From NCBI GenBank assembly GCA_947377275.1, contig CANCFV010000010.1:1-57177 (forward strand): a stretch of DNA of 57,177 nucleotides, written 5' to 3'. The translations under genes were made by a program, and so were the position numbers. The notes beneath the pieces were generated by a model. The model was not told the origin of the DNA. It saw only the letters and a list, made by a program, of their open reading frames with translations, and made no database searches. The stretch is from Burkholderiales bacterium (GTDB taxonomy: Bacteria > Pseudomonadota > Gammaproteobacteria > Burkholderiales > Burkholderiaceae_C). Every line of letters begins with the position of its first letter. The first letter of the stretch is position 1. Below, piece by piece: positions 40,502 through 48,619 of this stretch.

Positions 40502-41080
40502 ATGCGCACCTTCAACCAAGTCTTGTCTGCCGCCGCTTTGACCGCTGCTTTTGCCACGTCGGCCTTCGCTGCCCCCGTGACCTACGGTGCCGAGCCCAAC
40601 CACACCTACGCCAACTTCTCGTACAACCACCAGGGCCTGTCGACCCAGATCAGCAAGTTCAGCAAGACCTCGGGCACCGTGGTGTACGACAAGGCTGCCA
40701 AGACCGGCTCGGTGGACATCACCATCGACATGACCTCGGTGGACACGGGCTCCGGTCTGTTCAACGGCCACATCCAGGGTGCCGACTTCCTGGACACCGC
40801 CAAGTTCCCCACCGCCACTTTCAAGTCCACCAAGGTGGTGTTTGATGGCGACAAGCCCGCTGCCATCGAAGGCAACCTGACCATCAAGGGCATCACCAAG
40901 CCCGTGACGTTGAAGGTCACCCACTTTGTGAACATGGAACACCCAATGGCCAAGAAGGACGCCATCGGCGCCAACGCCAGCACCGTGATCAAGCGCACCG
41001 AGTTCAACGCTGGCAAGTACGCGCCTTACGTGGGCGACGAGTTGACCATCACCGTGTCACTCGAAGCCATCGCTCAGTAA
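40502..41080 (+). CDS. YceI-family periplasmic lipid-binding protein (second)
   Basis: About 192 residues from the ATG at 40502 with GGAG upstream. Signal peptide ends ATSAFA before APVTYG. YceI core: EPNHTYANFSYNHQGLSTQISKF, DTAKFPTATFKSTKVV, GNLTIKGITKPVTLKV, with a late GANASTVIKRTEFNAGKY, the most conserved family segment. Last gene of the b561-yceI-yceI unit; a strong terminator follows. Confidence 0.94.
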   Translation: MRTFNQVLSAAALTAAFATSAFAAPVTYGAEPNHTYANFSYNHQGLSTQISKFSKTSGTVVYDKAAKTGSVDITIDMTSVDTGSGLFNGHIQGADFLDTAKFPTATFKSTKVVFDGDKPAAIEGNLTIKGITKPVTLKVTHFVNMEHPMAKKDAIGANASTVIKRTEFNAGKYAPYVGDELTITVSLEAIAQ

Positions 41081-41094
41081 GGCGCACGCAGCAA

Positions 41095-41118
41095 AAAGCC
41101 CGGCTTTTACCGGGCTTT
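41095..41118. terminator. Terminator after the second yceI
   Basis: AAAGCCCGG (41095-41103) pairs perfectly with CCGGGCTTT (41110-41118) around CTTTTA. The short A- and T-tracts permit termination in both directions, also for the minus-strand PhlG-like gene. Confidence 0.85.
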
Positions 41119-41143
41119 GAGGCTCATCCGGACAGCTCGGTCT

Positions 41144-42355
41144 TCACAGGCCGAGCTGTTCGCGCTTGTACAGGCGCGGCAAGAAGTAGGGCAGCATCTG
41201 GAACTCGCGCAGGGCGTGAGAGCCCAGGTCGTCGAAGAAGCTGCTGCTCAAAATGCGCACCAGGCTGGTGTTCATGAAGTGAGAGGTGAGCAGCACCCCG
41301 TCGCCCGTGGCATTGGGCTTCCACTGGTGGACCAGGCTGTTGTCCGGCAGGATGCCGCTGAGCAGCGAGAGGTTGGTGCGCGCATAAAAGAAGCCCAAGT
41401 CGGTGATGGGCACCGGCGGGGCGATGGCCAGTGGGTCGGCACCGGTGATGTCCAGCGTGAAGGCGATCTTGCCCACGTATTCTTTGACCTTTTGCTTGGC
41501 GCCCACGTCGTAGTGCGCATCGGGCTGGGTGGGGGCTTTGGCCCATTCGAACGAGACGTGGTCTTGTGGCTGCCACAGGCGGTAGCGCTCGGTGTTGCCG
41601 ATGTGGTCCCACCACCAGTTGAGCATCTCGGGCGTGATGCCCTTGATCTCTTGCGTGATGGTCAGTGGCACGTTGAGCTTGCTGTCCATCTTGCCGATGA
41701 CGTAGCTGCCACGGGTTTTGAGCACGGCGTTGAAGTAGCGCTCATTCAGCGCGGACATCAGCTTGGGCGCCAGGCCCTGCAGGTTGCGGCTCAGGTGGGC
41801 CACGTAGGCGGTGGCCAGCGGCGAGGGGCTGGCGTCCAGCAGGTCAATGCGCACGCTGCTGTCTGAGAAGGTGCTGCCTGTGGGCACGTACTGCACCAGC
41901 ACCGTGAATGGCCAGCCACCGTCGATGGACACGCGCTGTGCCAAGAAGCTGTAGGGCTTGGCGCCCAGGAAGTTGTCAGAGGCCACGCGGGCCTGGACGG
42001 TGTGGGGTTCGAGGTACTGGGCCACGACCTGGTGCGTGGCGCCGCCAAAGGTGGCCACGGTTTCGTTCACCGCGCCGGCGGAATAACCCAGGTGCTGCGG
42101 CGTGGCAGGGGCGCTGAGCCAGCGAAAGCTCAGCACCTCGGCGTTGGCGGCCTTGAGCAAGGCCTCGTCGGCGTTGTCCCACCACCAGCTCAGGGCTTCG
42201 GGGCGCACCTTGCCCAGGGTGAAGGCAGCGGCGCAGGGTGCGCTGGCCGTGGTGGCGCTGGTGCTGGTGCTGGTTTGCGCCAGCGCCATGGCAGGCAAGG
42301 CGCTGCCCAGCAGGCAGGTCAGCAGCAGGGCAGGGGGTGTTGTGCGGCGAGACAT
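41144..42355 (-). CDS. Exported PhlG-like (DAPG hydrolase family) protein
   Basis: About 403 residues from the ATG at 42355, with AGAGG upstream; a longer frame exists but has no site. Signal peptide ends at AMALA near 25. The C-terminal half matches the 2,4-diacetylphloroglucinol hydrolase/phloretin hydrolase-type domain: EMLNWWWDHIGNTERYRLWQPQDHVSFEW, then HYDVGA. The N-terminal half repeats a weaker version (ALSWWWDNADEALL), so this is a duplicated or two-domain form. These enzymes cleave C-C bonds of acylphenols with zinc. Substrate unknown; export is unusual. Divergent from a TetR regulator. Confidence 0.6.
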   Translation of the reverse strand: MSRRTTPPALLLTCLLGSALPAMALAQTSTSTSATTASAPCAAAFTLGKVRPEALSWWWDNADEALLKAANAEVLSFRWLSAPATPQHLGYSAGAVNETVATFGGATHQVVAQYLEPHTVQARVASDNFLGAKPYSFLAQRVSIDGGWPFTVLVQYVPTGSTFSDSSVRIDLLDASPSPLATAYVAHLSRNLQGLAPKLMSALNERYFNAVLKTRGSYVIGKMDSKLNVPLTITQEIKGITPEMLNWWWDHIGNTERYRLWQPQDHVSFEWAKAPTQPDAHYDVGAKQKVKEYVGKIAFTLDITGADPLAIAPPVPITDLGFFYARTNLSLLSGILPDNSLVHQWKPNATGDGVLLTSHFMNTSLVRILSSSFFDDLGSHALREFQMLPYFLPRLYKREQLGL

Positions 42356-42362
42356 GACGTCC

Positions 42363-42403
42363 TCTCTACATGAATAGAGACGCATTCTCTGCGGATGTAG
42401 AGC
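42363..42403. promoter_or_regulatory. Two tandem operator-like dyads between the PhlG-like and TetR genes
   Basis: TCTCTA-N6-TAGAGA at 42363-42380 is a perfect-arm 18-bp dyad overlapping the PhlG-like leader. A second related 18-mer (TCTCT-N7-TAGAG plus one base) is at 42386-42403, 23 bp further on. TetR-family regulators typically bind such spaced dyads in divergent intergenic regions. Confidence 0.6.
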
Positions 42404-42482
42404 GCTTGGCATGCGGGCTAACCCCCGGGCCGGGCCGCCAGAAGCTGGGTGACACAATCTCCTCCTGCCGCCACGCCACACC

Positions 42483-43073
42483 ATGATTTCAGACCGCAAG
42501 ACCCTGATCGCCGACACCGCCATTGCCCTGCTGGCCAGTGCGGGAGCGCGTGGCCTCACCCACCGCGCGGTCGACCAGCACGCCGGCTTGCCGCCGGGGT
42601 CCACGTCGTTTTACTGCCGCAGCCGCATGGACCTGCTCAGCTTGGCTTTGGTGCGCCACGGCACGCTGGACCTGGCCGATCTGGAGGCCGATGCCCACGC
42701 GCTGGTCGGCCACGTGGGCGACGACCCTCTGGGCCGCTTCATCGACAGCCTGGCCGCCCGCATCGCCCAATGGTTGTCGCCCGAGGGGCGTGACCGCATG
42801 GTGGCCCGCTTCGAGCTTTTCTTGATTGCATCGCACGAGCCTGAGCTGACGCCCGTGGTGCAGGGCCAGCGACAGCGCTTCCGCGACGCGGCCACCGCCG
42901 CTCTGCAAGGCCTGGGGCTGCCAGACGCCCAGGCCCTGGCGCCCGCGCTGCTGATGACGGTGGACGGCATTTTGTTGGCGCACGTGGCCCGCAGCGATGA
43001 CCCCCTGCCGCCGGCTCAGGTGCGCGCAATCTTGCGCCGGGCGGTGACCGTGGGCCCAGCCGTGTCGCGCTGA
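42483..43073 (+). CDS. TetR-family transcriptional regulator
   Basis: Protein of 196 residues. N-terminal helix-turn-helix: KTLIADTAIALLASAGARGLTHRAVDQHAGLPPGSTSFYCRSRMDLL, the TetR pattern with Tyr in the recognition region. The C-terminal ligand domain (about 60-196) is helical. Usually a repressor released by a small ligand. Its start is 127 bp from the divergent PhlG-like gene, the probable target. A perfect 16-bp palindrome (43086-43101) follows its stop and may act as a GC hairpin. Confidence 0.9.
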   Translation: MISDRKTLIADTAIALLASAGARGLTHRAVDQHAGLPPGSTSFYCRSRMDLLSLALVRHGTLDLADLEADAHALVGHVGDDPLGRFIDSLAARIAQWLSPEGRDRMVARFELFLIASHEPELTPVVQGQRQRFRDAATAALQGLGLPDAQALAPALLMTVDGILLAHVARSDDPLPPAQVRAILRRAVTVGPAVSR

Positions 43074-43123
43074 ACCGCTGCAGGTGGCGGGCATGCCCGC
43101 CCGCACCACCAAAGTCGGTGCAT

Positions 43124-43153
43124 GAACCGGTTCCATGAAAGTGCATGCACTTT
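43124..43153. promoter_or_regulatory. Dyads upstream of the ABC operon
   Basis: GAACCGGTTC at 43124-43133 and AAAGTGCATGCACTTT at 43138-43153 are perfect palindromes, 72-116 bp upstream of the sigma-54-like promoter. That distance suits an enhancer-binding activator, but the activator is unknown and the site does not match the NtrC consensus well. Confidence 0.45.
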
Positions 43154-43187
43154 TTGTATGCAATCTGTAGATCGTTTTGTATGCAAT
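43152..43187 (+). promoter_or_regulatory. Tandem TTTTGTATGCAAT repeat, likely GntR operator
   Basis: TTTTGTATGCAAT occurs twice, at 43152-43164 and 43175-43187, 23 bp apart (about two helix turns). TTGTATGCAA is a near-dyad like FCD-type GntR operators. The GntR gene of the same operon is the obvious candidate to bind. Confidence 0.55.
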
Positions 43188-43224
43188 TTGGTGCGGAAAG
43201 TGCCTGGAGTGGCCTGAAAAGGGC

Positions 43225-43240
43225 TGGCACACGCATTGCA
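43225..43240 (+). promoter_or_regulatory. Sigma-54 (RpoN) promoter of the ABC operon
   Basis: TGGCACACGCATTGCA: the -24 GG (43226-43227) and -12 GC (43238-43239) are separated by exactly 10 bp, and 15 of 16 bases fit TGGCACG-N4-TTGCW. Expected transcription start near 43251, 33 nt before the first ATG. Confidence 0.75.
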
Positions 43241-43283
43241 CTGTGAAACCCACTGGGCGCTGGCCCAGCTTGGGAGGTTTCAC

Positions 43284-44339
43284 ATGATTGCCGCGTCTTT
43301 GCCCGAGCAGCGCTCCGCCACGATGGCCGCGCGCGCTGACTTGGAGCTGCACCAACTGGTCAAACGCTACGGCGACGGGCCTGCTGCGCCGGTCGCCGTT
43401 GATCGCATCGACCTGACCATCCGTGCTGGCGCCTACTGCTGCCTGCTGGGCCCCTCGGGCTGTGGCAAGACCTCCACCCTGCGCATGATCGCCGGGCACG
43501 AGTCCATCAGCGATGGCGACATCGTGCTGGGCGGGCGCAACATCACCCAGCTGCCGGCTTCCAGCCGCGGCACGGCCATGATGTTCCAGAGCTACGCGCT
43601 GTTCCCGCACCTCAGCGCGCTCGAGAACGTGGCCTTCAGCCTCAAGATGCGCGGCGTCGACAAAGCAGCCCGCCACGCCAAGGCGCAAGACCTGCTGCAA
43701 CGCGTGTCGCTGGGCCACCTGGCCGAGCGCAAGCCCGCCGAGATGTCGGGCGGCCAGCAACAGCGCGTGGCCCTGGCCCGCGCCCTCATCACCGAGCCGC
43801 GCGTGCTGCTGCTCGATGAGCCCCTCTCGGCCCTCGACCCCTTCTTGCGCATCAAGATGCGCGCCGAGCTCAAGGGCTGGCAAAAGAGCTTGGGCATGAC
43901 CTTCATCCACGTCACCCACTCGCAAGAAGAGGCCATGGCCCTGGCCGACCAGGTGGTGGTGATGAACGCCGGCCGCATCGAACAAGAAGGCAGCCCGCAC
44001 ACCATCTTCAACGCGCCGCGCACCGAGTTCGTGGCGCGCTTCATCGGGGGCCACAACGTGATCCCGCTGGGCGACACCAAGGTGGCCGTGCGCACCGACA
44101 AGACCATGCTCTGCCGCGAGCCGCTCGTGCCCAAGGCCAGCAACCTCGAAGCCACCGTGACCGGCGTCGAGTACCAAGGCACCTATGTGCTCATCACCCT
44201 GCGCAACCCCAGCCTGCCTGGTGACGGCGAGATCAGCGTGATGTTGCCCGAGCACGTCTATGCCTACAACCCATGGCAGAGCGGCGACGTGCTGTGGGCC
44301 TATTGGCCTGAAGAAGACGTGCATTACCTCTCGGCCTGA
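43284..44339 (+). CDS. ABC transporter ATP-binding protein, PotA-like
   Basis: About 351 residues from the ATG at 43284 with GGGAGG upstream. Walker A GPSGCGKTS, Q-loop FQSYALF, signature MSGGQQQRVALARAL, Walker B VLLLDEPLSALD, H-loop THSQEEAM, and a C-terminal TOBE-type domain (about 245-351) where substrate or regulatory control sits. Closest group is polyamine/iron-type PotA importers. It powers the importer with the two permeases at 46901 and 47750. First gene of the operon, 44 nt after the predicted sigma-54 start. Confidence 0.93.
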   Translation: MIAASLPEQRSATMAARADLELHQLVKRYGDGPAAPVAVDRIDLTIRAGAYCCLLGPSGCGKTSTLRMIAGHESISDGDIVLGGRNITQLPASSRGTAMMFQSYALFPHLSALENVAFSLKMRGVDKAARHAKAQDLLQRVSLGHLAERKPAEMSGGQQQRVALARALITEPRVLLLDEPLSALDPFLRIKMRAELKGWQKSLGMTFIHVTHSQEEAMALADQVVVMNAGRIEQEGSPHTIFNAPRTEFVARFIGGHNVIPLGDTKVAVRTDKTMLCREPLVPKASNLEATVTGVEYQGTYVLITLRNPSLPGDGEISVMLPEHVYAYNPWQSGDVLWAYWPEEDVHYLSA

Positions 44340-44388
44340 TCCCCCCTCGTCCCCACTGTCCCCACCCCATCACCTTTGGAGCCCTCCG

Positions 44389-45723
44389 ATGACGACCTCA
44401 CAACGCCCATCTGACACCCACTGCGACCTGCCCAACGACACCGCCGTCGGCCCCGCCGATGAAGCCGCTGGCGTCAGCCGCCGCACGCTCATCAAAGGTG
44501 GCCTGCTGGGCGCCACCGGCATCCTGGCTTCAGGCTACGCCCCGGCCGTGTTCTCGTCCGACAAAATCGTGCTGCGCTACCTGGGCACCGCGGTCAACCA
44601 AGACAAGACCATTGGCGACAAGTTCGAAGCCGACACCGGCATCAAGGTGCAGTACATCCCCGTCACCACCGACGACGTGACCAAGCGCGCCGTGACCGCG
44701 CCCAACAGCTTTGATTTGATCGACACCGAGTACTTCAGCCTCAAGAAGATCATCCCCACGGGCAACCTCAAGGGCATCGACGTCAAGCGCATCAAGCACG
44801 CCGACAAGATCACCAGCCTGTTCACCAAGGGCGAGGTCAATGGCAAGAAGGTCGGTGACCAAGGCACTGCACCCAAGAAGGTGATGTACCTCGAAAGCGA
44901 GAAAAGCAAGAAGTTCTCGGCCACGCCCACGCAGTTCATGACCCTGATCCCCACGGTCTACAACGCCGACACACTCGGCATCCGCCCCGACCTGATCAAG
45001 CGCCCCATCACCTCGTGGGCCGAGCTGCTCAACCCCGAGTTCAAGGGCAAGACCGCCATCCTCAACATCCCCTCCATTGGGATCATGGACGCCGCCATGG
45101 TGGTCGAGGCCATGGGCATCTACAAGTACCCCGACAAGGGCAACATGACCAAGAAGGAGATCGACCTGACGATCAAGACCTTGATCGAAGCCAAGCGGGC
45201 AGGGCAGTTCCGCAGCCTGTGGAAGGACTTCAACGAGTCGGTCAACCTGATGGCATCGGGCGAGGTCGTGATCCAGTCGATGTGGAGCCCCGCCGTGACG
45301 GCCGTGCGCACCAAGGGCATCGCCTGCACCTTCCAACCTTTGAAGGAAGGCTATCGCGCCTGGGCGGCCGGCTTTGGCGTGCCCGCCACCGCCTCAGGCA
45401 AGAAGCTGGACGCGACCTACGAGTTCATCAACTGGTTCCTCGATGGCTGGGCTGGCGCTTACCTCAACCGCCAGGGCTACTACAGCGCCGTGCTGGACAC
45501 GGCCAAAGCCAAGATGGAAGCCTACGAATGGGCTTACTGGATGGAAGGCAAGCCCGCCACGCAAGACATCAAGTCGCCCACCGGCCAGGTGCTCGCCAAG
45601 AAGGGCGAAGTGCGCGACGGCGGCAGCTACGAAGCCCGCATGGGCGGCATTGCCTGCTGGAACGCGCTCATGGACGAGAACACCTACATGGTCCAGAAGT
45701 GGAACGAGTTCGTTGCCGCTTGA
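44389..45723 (+). CDS. ABC transporter substrate-binding protein, PotD-like, Tat signal
   Basis: About 444 residues from the ATG at 44389. The N-terminus carries a twin-arginine signal: VSRRTLIKGGLLGATGILASGYAP (about 26-49). The mature protein has the spermidine/putrescine binding-protein fold: IVLRYLGTAVNQDKTIGDKFEADTGIKVQYI, FDLIDTEYFSLKKI, SMWSPAVTAVRTKG, FINWFLDGWAG. Tat export implies folding in the cytoplasm. The acidic polyamine-binding residues cannot be judged, so the ligand is open. Between the ATPase and a porin gene. Confidence 0.9.
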   Translation: MTTSQRPSDTHCDLPNDTAVGPADEAAGVSRRTLIKGGLLGATGILASGYAPAVFSSDKIVLRYLGTAVNQDKTIGDKFEADTGIKVQYIPVTTDDVTKRAVTAPNSFDLIDTEYFSLKKIIPTGNLKGIDVKRIKHADKITSLFTKGEVNGKKVGDQGTAPKKVMYLESEKSKKFSATPTQFMTLIPTVYNADTLGIRPDLIKRPITSWAELLNPEFKGKTAILNIPSIGIMDAAMVVEAMGIYKYPDKGNMTKKEIDLTIKTLIEAKRAGQFRSLWKDFNESVNLMASGEVVIQSMWSPAVTAVRTKGIACTFQPLKEGYRAWAAGFGVPATASGKKLDATYEFINWFLDGWAGAYLNRQGYYSAVLDTAKAKMEAYEWAYWMEGKPATQDIKSPTGQVLAKKGEVRDGGSYEARMGGIACWNALMDENTYMVQKWNEFVAA

Positions 45724-45781
45724 TCACCCCATCCCAAAACACCCTCCCCAAACCATCCCCCCATCTGTTCGGAGTTTTGTC

Positions 45782-46855
45782 ATGACCCGCACCTCCTTCC
45801 GCTTCAACGCCCTGGCCCTGGCTGCTGGGCTGTCGCTCATCACCTCGGGTGCCCAAGCCCAAACCGCCACCGTGTACGGCGCCATCGGCCTGGACGTGAT
45901 CTATGCCACTGGCGTGGCCAAAACCGGTGGCGGCTCGGCCAACCTCACCAAGATCGATGACAACGCCATCGTCAACTCACGCGTCGGCATCAAGGGCGGC
46001 GAAGACCTGGGCGGCGGCCTCAAGGCCTTCTTCGACCTGGAGTCTTCTGTGAAGCCCGACACCGGCGCAGGCGGCGGCGGCACCTTCTGGAACCGCAATG
46101 CCTTTGTGGGCTTGGGCGGCGGCTTCGGCAAGGTGTCCCTCGGTCACCAATGGAACGTGGCCGACGACTACATGTGCGGCTACTTCGTGTGCGCCTTCTA
46201 CTCGCCCTTCTTGCTGACTGGTTACGGCGCCTTGAGCGACTACTACGACAACACCATCAAGTACACGACGCCCAACATGGGTGGACTGGAAGGCGGCGTG
46301 ATGTACTCGGCAGGCGAGGACAAGACGGGCAAGAAGAGCGCCGGGCAGAAGTTCCAGGGCGCTGTGAACTACAGTGCCGGCCCATTGGGCCTGGGTGCGG
46401 TGGTGTTCTCTGAGAAAGATCCCAGCGGCTTGGGCACCAACACCATGTATGCACTGGGTGCCTCGTATGACCTCGGCACCGCCAAGCTGCGTCTGGGCGT
46501 GGCCACGGCCGACGTGCGCTACGTCACCGACGCCACCAGCACGACCACGCCCAAGGCCAATACCACGGCCGGCGCGTTCAAGTCCAACCTGGTCAACGTG
46601 GGTGTTGACGTGCCTTTGAACGCGGCCACCGTGGTCTCTGCCGACTACGTCACCAAGAAGGTCTCCAGCGGCCCTGAGCCCGAAGTCAGCTTCTTGCGTC
46701 TGCGTGGCACCTACGCCTTGTCCAAGCGCACCAGCCTGAACGCCAACGTCGTCTACATCGACAACGGCACGGGCGGCACCGTGGGCTTTGCGGGCGCGAC
46801 CGAAGCGGGCAAGAGCCAGTCGATCTTCAGCGCTGGCATCACGCACAGCTTCTGA
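45782..46855 (+). CDS. Outer-membrane porin, Gram-negative trimeric type
   Basis: About 357 residues from the ATG at 45782. Signal peptide ends QAQ before TATVYG. Beta-strand pattern and signatures of Burkholderiales porins: TATVYGAIGLDVIYATG, SRVGIKGGEDLGGGLKAFFDLES, FWNRNAFVGLGGGFGKVSLGHQWN, and C-terminal aromatic SITHSF-type ending (ITHSF) used by the BAM complex. It lies inside the ABC operon, between the binding protein and the permeases, so probably supplies the outer-membrane step for the same solute. Confidence 0.93.
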   Translation: MTRTSFRFNALALAAGLSLITSGAQAQTATVYGAIGLDVIYATGVAKTGGGSANLTKIDDNAIVNSRVGIKGGEDLGGGLKAFFDLESSVKPDTGAGGGGTFWNRNAFVGLGGGFGKVSLGHQWNVADDYMCGYFVCAFYSPFLLTGYGALSDYYDNTIKYTTPNMGGLEGGVMYSAGEDKTGKKSAGQKFQGAVNYSAGPLGLGAVVFSEKDPSGLGTNTMYALGASYDLGTAKLRLGVATADVRYVTDATSTTTPKANTTAGAFKSNLVNVGVDVPLNAATVVSADYVTKKVSSGPEPEVSFLRLRGTYALSKRTSLNANVVYIDNGTGGTVGFAGATEAGKSQSIFSAGITHSF

Positions 46856-46900
46856 TCGGCCCTTGCCTGATCTGACCTGAGTGCATCACAAGGAAGTCCC

Positions 46901-47749
46901 ATGAAAAAAGCCCTGCCTGCCTGGTTGCAAGCCCTGCCCATGGGCGCCGTCTTCCTGGTCTTCTTTGTGATGCCGTTGCTGCTGGTGGCCACCGTGAGCT
47001 TTTGGCCCCAGAACGAATACACGCTTGAGCCCGGCTTCACGCTGGCCAACTACACGGCCCTGTTTGACGGTGACACCACGGTGCGCACCTACCTGTCCAC
47101 GCTCAAGTTCTGTGGCCTGGTGTGGGCCATCACCTTGGTGCTGGGCTTCACGCTCTCTTACTTCGTGGCCTTTCACGTGCCCAGCGTGGGCGCGCAGACG
47201 GTGCTGTTCACCATCATGACCATCCCGTTCTGGACCTCGAACGTGATCCGCATGATTTCGTGGATCCCGCTGCTGGGCCGCAACGGCTGGGTCAACACCA
47301 CGCTCATCGACCTGGGCCTGGTCAAACAGCCCATCGAATGGCTGCTGTACTCTGATTTCTCGGTGGTGCTGGCCTTTGTGCACCTCAACACCACTTTCAT
47401 GATGGTGCCGATTTTCAACTCCATGATGAAGATCGACCGCTCGCTGCTCGAGGCCGCCACCGACTGCGGCGCCAGCGCCTGGCAAACGCTGTGGAACGTG
47501 ATCGTGCCGCTGTGCCGCACGGGCATCTTGATCGGCTCCATCTTCGTCATCACCCTGGTCATGGGCGACTTTGTCACCGTGGGCGTCATGGGTGGTCAGC
47601 AAATTGCATCGGTGGGCAAGACCATCCAGGTGCAGACGTCCTACCTGCAGTTCCCGCTCGCCGCGGCCAACGCCGTCGTCTTGCTGGGCGTGGTGCTGTT
47701 GATCATCGTGGCGCTCAACCGCCTGGTTGACCTGCGCAAGGAGCTCTGA
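46901..47749 (+). CDS. ABC transporter permease, PotB-like
   Basis: Protein of 282 residues with six hydrophobic helices. The cytoplasmic EAA loop EAATDCGASAWQTLWNVIVPLCRTGI (about 185-210) binds the ATPase. The N-terminal helix and WISPQN-like periplasmic loop fit PotB. AAGGAAG upstream of the ATG. Ends exactly one base before the second permease start. Confidence 0.93.
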   Translation: MKKALPAWLQALPMGAVFLVFFVMPLLLVATVSFWPQNEYTLEPGFTLANYTALFDGDTTVRTYLSTLKFCGLVWAITLVLGFTLSYFVAFHVPSVGAQTVLFTIMTIPFWTSNVIRMISWIPLLGRNGWVNTTLIDLGLVKQPIEWLLYSDFSVVLAFVHLNTTFMMVPIFNSMMKIDRSLLEAATDCGASAWQTLWNVIVPLCRTGILIGSIFVITLVMGDFVTVGVMGGQQIASVGKTIQVQTSYLQFPLAAANAVVLLGVVLLIIVALNRLVDLRKEL

Positions 47750-48616
47750 ATGAAGCAACGTGGCTTTTGGCCTTTGGCCGTGGTGTTTGCGCTGTACGTG
47801 CTGTTTCTGTACGGCCCCGTCATCACCATCTTCGTGTTGAGCTTCCAAGGCCCTGAAGGCGGCTTGACCTTCCCCATGCGCGGGGCCTCACTGCACTGGT
47901 ACCACGAGCTGTTCAAGGGCCTGGGCGTGGTCGACATTGGCGCGGCCATCCAGCGTTCGCTGGGCCTGGGGCTGGTGGTGATGGTGCTCACCGTGCTCTT
48001 GTCGCTCATGGCAGGCCTGGCCTTTCGCAAAGGCTTCAAGGGCAGTGGCGTGTTGTTCTACAGCGCCGTGGCCAGCCTCATCATGCCGTCCATCATCATC
48101 TCGCTGGGCATTGGCCTGCAGTTCAGGTTGTTCGACACGGGCATCAAGGCCGTGCTTGAACAACTGCAGTGGCAAGACACGCTCGAGGCCTACACCACGC
48201 TGATGGGGCTCTACACCTCGGGCCTGGGCGCCCACCTCACGTGGACGCTGCCCTTTGGCATGCTCATCATGTTCGCGGTGTTCAACCGCTTCAACCCGGC
48301 CTATGAAGAGGCGGCGCGCGATTTGGGCGCCACGCCCTGGCAAACGCTGCGTCACGTGGTGCTGCCGCTCGTGGGGCCCTCGCTGGTGGGCGTGGGGATG
48401 TTCGGCTTCACCCTCAGTTGGGACGAGATCGCGCGCTCGTCGCAGGCCATTGGCGACGTCAACACCTTGCCGCTTGAGCTGCAAGGTCTGACCACCACCG
48501 TCACCACCCCGTCCATCTACGCCTTGGGCAGCATGACCACCATGGTGTCTTTGCTCGTGATCGTGGTCGCGCTGGCGGGTGTGGCCGTGATGCGCCGCCG
48601 CACCGGGAGCCGCTGA
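47750..48616 (+). CDS. ABC transporter permease, PotC-like
   Basis: Protein of 288 residues, six helices, EAA loop EAARDLGATPWQTLRHVVLPLVGPSL (about 184-209). Start ATG follows the first permease stop directly (TGAATG). C-terminus ends with RRRTGSR. The pair forms the membrane heterodimer. Confidence 0.93.
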   Translation: MKQRGFWPLAVVFALYVLFLYGPVITIFVLSFQGPEGGLTFPMRGASLHWYHELFKGLGVVDIGAAIQRSLGLGLVVMVLTVLLSLMAGLAFRKGFKGSGVLFYSAVASLIMPSIIISLGIGLQFRLFDTGIKAVLEQLQWQDTLEAYTTLMGLYTSGLGAHLTWTLPFGMLIMFAVFNRFNPAYEEAARDLGATPWQTLRHVVLPLVGPSLVGVGMFGFTLSWDEIARSSQAIGDVNTLPLELQGLTTTVTTPSIYALGSMTTMVSLLVIVVALAGVAVMRRRTGSR

Positions 48617-48619
48617 GCC

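Noticed and set aside
43101-43121. GCACC-N9-GGTGC considered as an NtrC enhancer site
   Set aside because: The spacing between half sites is 9 bp rather than the 5 bp between GCACC and GGTGC in the usual NtrC site, so I do not call it.
42489-44324. Antisense frame across the TetR and ABC ATPase genes
   Set aside because: Covers two conserved sense genes; no domain seen.
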